DNA from: Bradyrhizobium sp. STM 3843
Lineage (GTDB): Bacteria > Pseudomonadota > Alphaproteobacteria > Rhizobiales > Xanthobacteraceae
Direction: 5' to 3'
DNA: 64,000 nucleotides
Assembly: GCF_000239815.1 (NCBI RefSeq)
Contig: NZ_CAFK01000299.1
Span: 1 to 64,000, forward strand
Under the pieces are notes generated by a model, which was given only the letters and a program-made list of their open reading frames with translations, was not told the origin of the DNA and did not search any database. Positions 57,868 to 64,000 of the stretch are shown here, piece by piece (positions within the stretch are counted from its first letter, which is position 1; each line of letters begins with the position of its first letter). Made by a program: the position numbers and the translations under genes.

Positions 57868-60639
57868 ATGTTCGAGGAATTCGATGCGCACTCCCAAACC
57901 AGGATCCTGCGGGATGATTCAGGAGTTGCCCGTGCGCTTTCTCACGACCGTTATGTCAGAACCGACGCGCGGACAGCGCAGCTTGCTGCAGGCGACTATC
58001 TCAATCGATACGGCGAGCTTCTTGGTCTGCAAGCGAGCCAACTGAAACAGTTGTTTGCGCCCCTCGCGCAAGATCCAACCTCGGATCAAATCGAGTTCCG
58101 GCTGCGCAGTGAAAAGCATCAGTTCGATCTCGTCACCATGGTCTTTAGCCAGACCTATTTCGGACTGCCGGTCTGGGAAGCAGGTCTCGCAGTCACGATG
58201 AAAGAGAACCCGTTGCGCATCGTCGGAGCGCAAACAACGCAACATCCCGATCCAAAGGTCAAGCGGCCGTCACCGGACGCCCTCTCCCGGTCGAAGGCCA
58301 TCGACCTTACAGGCCTGGCGAGAAGTCTGGGACTTGATGCCCGATCGGCGCGAGAAGCATCGTTTAGCATCGACCATCAGAGGTTGATGATTTACCGGTA
58401 TGACGGAGCCAAGCGTACCCACCTCTCGGTCCCCGCAGCCAAACGCCTGCCCGCACTACAAGCGGCCGGTCCCGGTCTTCCGCTTCCACCTGTTCATGGC
58501 TCGATTCGGGAGGGAGAGCATTATGTCGTTACGGCGGTCTACTTCCGGTTTGATACGTCCGGCATGGAACCGCTGCATTGGGTCGCGCTGGTCGAAATCG
58601 AGACGGGCTCCGTGCTCCTGCTGCTGCCCTTTGCTGACAGTGTGACCGGCATGGTTTTCATGACCGATCCGGTTACCCTGGCGGGGGGCCCGTTGCCAAA
58701 TGCGGCCAGCTTGGTACTTAACCCGGTGCGCAGCTCCGTAACGCTCGCGGGGCTCTCGCCCCCGGTAAACGGCAGCCAGTCCCTGAGTGGGAGCAACGTC
58801 ATCCTGACCGAAATCGAGGCGCCGACGATAGCGGACCCTCAGATCTCGAATGGAATGAGCTTCGACTTCGACGCCCGCAGCAACGATTTTGCTGCCGTCA
58901 ACGCCTACCACAATTGCGATCGGTTCTACCGTTTGCTGGAGGATCTGGGTTTTGATCCTCCCAGCTATCTGCCGGGAACCATCTTCCCGAGTCCGGTAGA
59001 CCACCGCGGCCACGCCGATCCCAATGACCCACAAGGCATTGAGATCAACGCGCATTGTGTCGGCAATGCGGGAGGAGTGGGAATTGGCTATACGAGCTTC
59101 GCCCTGGCCGATCTCGGAGATCTTAACGCTCCGATTGGTCTCGCCTGCGATTTGCGCGTGGCAATGCACGAGCTGTTTGGCCATGGCGTCCTTTTCAATC
59201 ACGTGGGCAAGGCGAATTTCCGCTTCTCGCACAGCGCAGGCGACAGCTTTGCCACCGTTCTGAACGATCCGGGAAGCCAGGCGCAGGATCGTTATCTGTC
59301 ATTTCCATGGATCACGGCTGCCGGCCGTCGACACGACCGTGCCGTTGCCGCCGGCTTCGGCTGGAGCGGCAACATCGCACTGCACCCGTTCGATCCGACG
59401 CTGGACTACAAGGGCTATGGTAACGAACAGATCCTTTCGACGACGATGTTTCGCATTTACCAGTCGATCGGAGGCGATTCCACCGATATCGCCATGAAGC
59501 AGTTCGCTGCGCGCGTCGTATGCTACCTGATGCTTACGGCGATCGGCGGCCTGGACGCTGCCACCAATCCACCAGCAGCTGAATATTTTGCGGACGCGCT
59601 GAGAAAGGCAGACGCGGCCGACTGGTTGTCCGAGGGATTGTCAGGCGGGGCCTACGGAAAGGTAATCCGCTGGGGATTCGAAAAACAGGGCATGTACCAG
59701 CCTAACGGCGTCTCGAAACCCAACAACAATGTGGGTACGCCGCCGGACGTCGATGTCTATATCGAAGATGGCCGAGGCGGCGAATATCAGTTTCAACCCA
59801 ACCACTGGAGCTGCCAGGCGATTTGGAATCGCCGCCTGAATGACGGCGGCGCCGTTCATGAAGAGCCCGTCGTTGGGGTCACAAACTACGCTTATGTGAA
59901 GGTCAAGAACCGAGGAACACAGACCGCCGTCAACGTGACCGTGCGGGCTTTTCATTGCCAACCATCCGCTGGGCTCACCTATCCCGACGATTGGCAGCCG
60001 ATGACGACGGCACAGCTCCCGTGCGCAAATGTGCCGCCCAACTCGTCCGCGGAAATTCTGGTTGGGCCATTCGAATGGGTTCCTTCCCAGATTGGTCACG
60101 AGTGCATGTTCATGATTGTATCGGCGTTCAACGACCCGAGCAATATCGACAACTTTACCGCGACTGACTCGATAGCCGAGTGGCGGTTAGTCCCGAACGA
60201 CAACAATATCGGCCAGCGCAATGTCGCGCCGGTCAGCGCCACTCGCAAGTTGCTGGTGGCGGGATTTGATCGAATGAGCTTCCATGTGAAGAACCCGCTC
60301 CGCAAACGAGCTCGTATGACCCTTACGGCCTCGCTGCCTTTGACTCTCGTGAAACGTGACTGGCGGATCGCATTCGCTAATGCTGGCTCGGATGCGTTTA
60401 CCCTCGAACCAGGCAATGCCCGAGAGATCAAGATGCGGATTCTGCCTGGCAAGGATTTCAATCCTGACGACTTCCACAAGGAAGAGGAGCCCGTGATTCG
60501 GATCGAAGCACGCGCCGATGGGATATTGGTGGGCGGAATGTCCTATCCACTCGTGACTAAAGCCAAGAAGGCGGTGAAAACAAAACCTCAGCTCCGCGGC
60601 GCGGCCAAGTCGCAGAAATCCAGCAAGTCGAAGCGCTAG
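57868..60639 (+). CDS. large protein with gluzincin-like layout and HEXXXH motif
   Basis: A 923-aa protein without signal peptide; GGAGG precedes the ATG. Residues 1-140 resemble a protease propeptide domain (FTP/PepSY-like: VTMVFSQTYFGLPVWEAGLAV). The central part (about 350-620) has peptidase-like landmarks: NAYHNCDRFYRLLEDLGF, then HELFGH (434-439), SAGDSFATVL (456-465) and EQILSTTMFRIYQSIGGDS. The active-site motif has one residue more than HEXXH of thermolysin-like peptidases and matches the HEXXGH of dipeptidyl peptidase III. Where the third zinc ligand Glu would be (GE-GWSD), there is Asp459. Residues 680-900 form two Ig-like beta domains, and the tail is Lys-rich. Atypical or inactive peptidase; function unproven. 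Confidence 0.6.
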   Translation: MFEEFDAHSQTRILRDDSGVARALSHDRYVRTDARTAQLAAGDYLNRYGELLGLQASQLKQLFAPLAQDPTSDQIEFRLRSEKHQFDLVTMVFSQTYFGLPVWEAGLAVTMKENPLRIVGAQTTQHPDPKVKRPSPDALSRSKAIDLTGLARSLGLDARSAREASFSIDHQRLMIYRYDGAKRTHLSVPAAKRLPALQAAGPGLPLPPVHGSIREGEHYVVTAVYFRFDTSGMEPLHWVALVEIETGSVLLLLPFADSVTGMVFMTDPVTLAGGPLPNAASLVLNPVRSSVTLAGLSPPVNGSQSLSGSNVILTEIEAPTIADPQISNGMSFDFDARSNDFAAVNAYHNCDRFYRLLEDLGFDPPSYLPGTIFPSPVDHRGHADPNDPQGIEINAHCVGNAGGVGIGYTSFALADLGDLNAPIGLACDLRVAMHELFGHGVLFNHVGKANFRFSHSAGDSFATVLNDPGSQAQDRYLSFPWITAAGRRHDRAVAAGFGWSGNIALHPFDPTLDYKGYGNEQILSTTMFRIYQSIGGDSTDIAMKQFAARVVCYLMLTAIGGLDAATNPPAAEYFADALRKADAADWLSEGLSGGAYGKVIRWGFEKQGMYQPNGVSKPNNNVGTPPDVDVYIEDGRGGEYQFQPNHWSCQAIWNRRLNDGGAVHEEPVVGVTNYAYVKVKNRGTQTAVNVTVRAFHCQPSAGLTYPDDWQPMTTAQLPCANVPPNSSAEILVGPFEWVPSQIGHECMFMIVSAFNDPSNIDNFTATDSIAEWRLVPNDNNIGQRNVAPVSATRKLLVAGFDRMSFHVKNPLRKRARMTLTASLPLTLVKRDWRIAFANAGSDAFTLEPGNAREIKMRILPGKDFNPDDFHKEEEPVIRIEARADGILVGGMSYPLVTKAKKAVKTKPQLRGAAKSQKSSKSKR

Positions 60640-60841
60640 ATCGGTCGAATAAGGCCTCTCCTTGCCGAAACGTACACGCAGAGGACCAGCGCTGGCCGAT
60701 GTTGTTAACTTGTTGCCCGAGATGGCTGACGGGAGATCACCGCCGATCATCCCGGCTTTCAATCGAGACCTTCGCAGTTCAGCTGGCGCAGCGCCTTGTC
60801 CACTCAAGACGAATCGTGCGTGCCCGCCATTATGTTCGCGA

Positions 60842-62428
60842 TCAGCTTCTGCTCGGTTCACCGAACCATCGCGATGCGGCCTGAGCCGCCTCCTGGAGGT
60901 TGGGAGTGCCCTCGCCGACCCAGGCCACGATTCCATCGGGACGCAGGAGCAGAGCGCTCAAGCCCAGCCGTTCCTTGGCGTCACTGCCGACATAGGTGAT
61001 CCGGTCACCCCAACGCCCCGCGAGCGTTTCAAGCGGCGCGTGCGCTTCGAAGTCAAGGAACAGCCCTTTGCCCGTCCTGAAGAACCCGCCGATTTTTCGC
61101 CCGTCAGCCAATTCGAAGTCAGGAACGCTGCGGCCTATGAGCGGATGGCCGCCACCGAGATCATAGCGGAGGGAGACAGCCCAGACGCGCTCGGCGAAAT
61201 AGGTCGCGCCGTCGCGCGTACCAATCAGATCGCGGATGATGGCTTCAAGCGCGCGCGAGCTTCGGCTTGGCCGCATCACCGCGACCTGGGCACGCGACCA
61301 GTCGAGGACGGCCGCGCCCACCGGGTGGCGTTCGCTGAAATAGCTGTCGAGCAGATCGTTCGGCGCGTCGCCACGGATGACGGCAGCCAGCTTCCAGCCG
61401 AGATTCATCGCATCGCCAAGCCCGAGGTTGAGGCCTTGGCCCCCAAGGGGAGAATGGATATGCGCAGCGTCGCCGGCAAGCAGCACTCGTCCGTTCCGGT
61501 AAGCGGTCGCCTGATTGGCGCGATCCGTCCAGGTGGTCGCAAGCTTGAGCGCCCTCACGGTGACATCGGCACCAGAGACCTGGCGCAGGACTGCCTGCAC
61601 GTGCTCGCGCGTGATCGGCTGGGTTCGGTGGAAGGCGCCGCCGTCGAAGTGAGCCATGGCGATCGTCCCCGGCCGGGCAAAGGTGTACGTGCCCGCGGGC
61701 GTATAGTGCTGGCCGGTTTGGAGCTTGTCCGGATCGGCCAGTTCGACGTCCACCGAATAGCCAGTGAATTCGGGATCGGTGCCGGCGAAATCGAAGCCGC
61801 CGAGCTTGCGAACGATACTGCGCCCGCCATCGCAGCCGACGAGCCAGCCTCCGCGAAAGGTCTCGTCGCCGGCGCGAACGGTCACGCCTTGGTCTGATTG
61901 ATCAAAGTCGTCAACGCCGTGGCCGCGCCTGATCTCGACTCCCATTGCGTCGGCCCGGGCGGCGAGGACAGATTCGAGAGCGTCCATGTAGACCGCCATA
62001 CGGGTGCCCGCAGGGCTCGGCAAGCGATACGTCCATTTCGATGTGTCGATATCTTCGTGGAAGAACTGGATGCCGGCGAAATGGCCGGCTGCTCGGCGCG
62101 GCTGTTGCATCCAATGCGGGGCGGCGGCCGAAGTACGATCGTCGGTGCGACGCGCCCCACCACTCCCGTCCCGCTGTTCGCGACGAAAGGCTTCGATGAT
62201 CGGGCTGGTAGCCGCTATCTTCTGAATGTCGTCCAGCAACCCGCGACGATAGAAGGCTTCGAGGCTGGGCGCCGAAAGGCCCCGCAGGCCGAATGGTGCT
62301 CCCTTCAAATGGGTCTCGGGGTGTTCAGCTTGCTCCAGCACCAGGACCGACCGGCCAGCAAGGCGCAGTTCGCACGCGAGAAACAGGCCGACCGGCCCAG
62401 CTCCGGCAATAACGACATCATAGATCAT
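60842..62428 (-). CDS. FAD-dependent aromatic monooxygenase (PHBH fold, rifampicin monooxygenase-like)
   Basis: A 528-aa flavin monooxygenase. The FAD motif is VVIAGAGPVGLFLACEL at residues 4-20, the second dinucleotide contact is CDGGRSIVRKLGG, and the third is GDAAHIHSPLGGQGLNLG. A C-terminal thioredoxin-like domain (about 420-525; LLLRPDGIVAWVGEG) is as in rifampicin or polyketide hydroxylases. ATG at 62428 starts directly at the Rossmann strand; the frame upstream overlaps the next gene and is not used. It likely hydroxylates an aromatic compound. Lies 64 nt downstream of the frameshifted monooxygenase and probably shares its TetR-controlled promoter. Confidence 0.83.
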   Translation of the reverse strand: MIYDVVIAGAGPVGLFLACELRLAGRSVLVLEQAEHPETHLKGAPFGLRGLSAPSLEAFYRRGLLDDIQKIAATSPIIEAFRREQRDGSGGARRTDDRTSAAAPHWMQQPRRAAGHFAGIQFFHEDIDTSKWTYRLPSPAGTRMAVYMDALESVLAARADAMGVEIRRGHGVDDFDQSDQGVTVRAGDETFRGGWLVGCDGGRSIVRKLGGFDFAGTDPEFTGYSVDVELADPDKLQTGQHYTPAGTYTFARPGTIAMAHFDGGAFHRTQPITREHVQAVLRQVSGADVTVRALKLATTWTDRANQATAYRNGRVLLAGDAAHIHSPLGGQGLNLGLGDAMNLGWKLAAVIRGDAPNDLLDSYFSERHPVGAAVLDWSRAQVAVMRPSRSSRALEAIIRDLIGTRDGATYFAERVWAVSLRYDLGGGHPLIGRSVPDFELADGRKIGGFFRTGKGLFLDFEAHAPLETLAGRWGDRITYVGSDAKERLGLSALLLRPDGIVAWVGEGTPNLQEAAQAASRWFGEPSRS

Positions 62429-62492
62429 CGACAAAATCCTCAAGCAGTCGGGACGCCAAGCGTGGAACGCGTAGGAGAGGTCGGCGGGTGCG

Positions 62493-63631
62493 TCAGGGTT
62501 GCGCGGGGCGGTCGCTCGCAAGCGCGTTCGTGAAGAACTCGATGAGGCGGAAGGGAGTGCCGTCGTCGAGACAGAGCGCCAGGGTCTGGTGCGCGTCTGC
62601 GGCAGCCGACTCGCTGCGCGGAAACATCGCCGCTTCGTAGGCGGCGAGCGCCGCCTCTGTCGCGTCAGGATGCGTCGCGATCGCGGAGGCGAGCTCGGCG
62701 CCATCGAGCATCGCGAGGTTTGCGCCCTCTCCGGCCGGCGGCGCGAGGTGCGCGGCGTCCCCGACAAGCGTCACCCCAGGTACGCGCTTCCATCGATGTC
62801 CGGTCGGAAGAGCGTGGAGCATGCGCAGGACCGGCGTGGTCTCGCTGTTTGTGATGAGCGCGGTGAGCGCCGGCGCCCATCCATCGAACTCGGCCGCAAT
62901 TTTTGCTGCCGCGGTCGCGGCGCTGAAATCAAGGCCGGCGAACCACGCGGCGGGACGGTTCAGCGCGATGTACGCATGAATAACGTTGCCAGCCTCGCGG
63001 TGCGCGAAAATTCCCTGTCCGGGGGCCAGCGCGAACAACGCGCCACCGCCGACCGCTTCAGCCGCCGCGGGGTGCCGCATGTCGGCATCATACAGGTAGG
63101 TCTCGACAAACGACGTTCCGACGTATTCAGGCTTGCTCTTGGAGAGCAGCCCCCTGACGTTCGACCAGGCACCGTCGGCTCCCACGAGGAGGTCACTGGT
63201 GGTGGCCGACCCGTCGGCGAATGTTAGTTCGTGCCGGGTACCGCCGATCGCTGCGATACTGCTGACCTTCTTTCCCCAACAGATCGTCCGCGGCGGCAAG
63301 GAGTCGATGAGGATACGCCTCAGGTCCCCTCGAAGGACCTCGGGCCGCCGGTACCGTCGTCGCGCTGCTCGAACAACACTCTGCCATAGCGGTCGAGCAC
63401 CCGCGAAGCTTGGCCGCCCTCGTGGATGATGGCGCGGAATTCATTCATGAGACCGGCCGCAGCAAGCGCGGCCTGCCCGCCGTGCTCGTGAATGTCGAGC
63501 TGGCCACCTTGCGCCCGGGCTTCCGCCGAAGGCTCTGCCTCGTAGATCGTCGCGGGGATGCCGCGAAGAAATAAGACGCGCGCTAGGACCAGGCCGCCGA
63601 GACCTGCCCCGACAATCGTCACGGGGGTCAT
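62493..63631 (-). pseudogene. TetX-like FAD monooxygenase with a frameshift
   Basis: Two adjacent frames together make one enzyme of about 380 aa. The 5' part (63631-63320) has [16 protein letters not shown] and ends after [13 protein letters not shown] at a stop. The 3' part continues with the expected REL-like segment ([19 protein letters not shown], read in the other frame) and holds [12 protein letters not shown] and [19 protein letters not shown]. The frames join if one base is added in the C/G-rich tract near 63341-63353, so a single-base deletion or sequencing error broke the gene. Family members oxidise tetracyclines, aromatics or related compounds; the substrate is unknown. Confidence 0.8.
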
Positions 63632-63653
63632 AATCGTTCCCTTCAGAGCGGCC

Positions 63654-63698
63654 TGGAATGCCGTTCCATTGTAACTGATCTATTGGAACATCGTTCCA
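63654..63698. promoter_or_regulatory. two TetR-type operators in the monooxygenase/TetR spacer
   Basis: TGGAA-N5-TTCCA occurs twice, at 63654-63668 and 63684-63698, with centres exactly 30 bp apart. The second extends to TTGGAAC-ATC-GTTCCAA (63683-63699). A TTGACA -35 on the minus strand (63708-63703) places this site between -35 and -10 of the monooxygenase promoter. The arrangement fits repression by the adjacent TetR protein. Confidence 0.75.
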
Positions 63699-63718
63699 AC
63701 CGTGTCAAGTTGAGTGTT

Positions 63719-64000
63719 ATGGCAACCAAGATTCGGACTGAACGGCGCACGGACGCTCTCTCGAAGGCGAGGATCGTCGAGGCCGCGATCGAAATCCTCG
63801 ACAGCGAAGGCGAGGACGCCCTGACCTTCCGCGCGCTCGCTGCCCGGCTTTCGACCGGGAGCGGAGCGATCTACTGGCACGTCGCCGACAAGAACGATCT
63901 CCTTGCCGCGGCCACAGACCACGTCATCGCCGGCGTCACGGCTGATGCGGTGAGGGGATTAAGGCCGCAGGAGGTGATCCGCACACTCGCGCTGGGCGTC
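63719..64000 (+). CDS. TetR family regulator, N-terminal part (3' end outside window)
   Basis: An open frame of 94 codons runs from ATG 63719 to the window edge. It encodes a TetR HTH domain: IVEAAIEILDSEGEDALTF, then the recognition region RALAARLSTGSGAIYWHVADK and DLLAAATDHVIAG. The family uses the missing C-terminal domain to bind an effector. It is divergent from the two FAD monooxygenases, 87 bp from the first, with two palindromes between, the classic layout for drug- or aromatic-inducible oxidation. Confidence 0.88.
   Translation, partial: MATKIRTERRTDALSKARIVEAAIEILDSEGEDALTFRALAARLSTGSGAIYWHVADKNDLLAAATDHVIAGVTADAVRGLRPQEVIRTLALGV

Noticed and set aside
57868-60639. Ordinary thermolysin (M4) or fungalysin (M36) peptidase
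   Set aside because: The motif is HELFGH rather than HEXXH, the third ligand position is Asp, and no signal peptide is visible.
60662-61897. 411-codon open frame antisense to the FAD monooxygenase
   Set aside because: The opposite strand holds all FAD motifs; this frame is a shadow.

Overview
The window reads as chromosomal DNA of an alphaproteobacterium, most likely Bradyrhizobium or a close Nitrobacteraceae relative. It is GC-rich and gene-dense, with many genes joined by ATGA or TGATG overlaps. It carries a Rhizobium-type rhamnose locus, a madLM/mdc malonate locus, coxMNOP-like oxidase clusters and a nested CATTCCGGGG palindrome of the kind I associate with that group. I found no tRNA, rRNA, CRISPR array, insertion sequence or phage gene. 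Assignments come from reading translated sequence and motifs; no database search was run.

Layout. (1) 1-3650: end of a polysaccharide or glycan locus with two CgeB-like glycosyltransferases and a UDP-glucuronate decarboxylase, then a secreted DUF4142 protein and a clear terminator. (2) 3712-15061: a DUF4336-SDR fusion, divergent from an eight-gene run xoxF-xoxJ-xoxG-coxII-coxI-coxIII-small membrane subunit-ctaG, then a quinone oxidoreductase-like gene. The run pairs a PQQ dehydrogenase carrying the lanthanide Asp with its cytochrome c and a complete caa3-type oxidase. (3) 15098-25444: DUF4396 and SDR genes, a membrane-DUF305 protein, a second caa3 oxidase cluster with its own CtaG and two small cytochromes c, a diheme cytochrome c and a Crp/Fnr regulator. 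Both oxidase subunits I keep the metal ligands but lack the K-channel lysine, and each lacks a different D-channel acid. (4) 25600-32223, minus strand: a six-gene operon of a ThDP enzyme, an enolase-superfamily enzyme, an internally duplicated membrane protein, a two-subunit GMC dehydrogenase and an orphan homologue of the Anabaena sensory rhodopsin transducer.

(5) 33196-41314: malonate use. madL-madM-gntR diverges from mdcACDEGBH; the spacer holds a strong sigma70-like promoter, repeated TATGCAT-like motifs and an unreported 21-codon leader ORF translationally overlapping madL. (6) 41458-51979: L-rhamnose catabolism. rhaD-rhaI diverges from rhaR-T-P-Q-S-K. (7) 52127-60639: less familiar genes, namely a zinc-ribbon/cyclase/AAA/TPR protein, a 69-aa unknown, a P-loop protein, a methyltransferase and a 923-aa protein with a gluzincin-like layout but an HEXXXH motif. 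(8) 60842-64000: two FAD monooxygenases, one frameshifted, divergent from a TetR regulator with two copies of TGGAA-N5-TTCCA between them.

The most interesting material is the methanol dehydrogenase/oxidase operon with proton-channel-deficient oxidases, the HEXXXH protein, and the transducer homologue inside a sugar-oxidation-like operon with no rhodopsin in sight.
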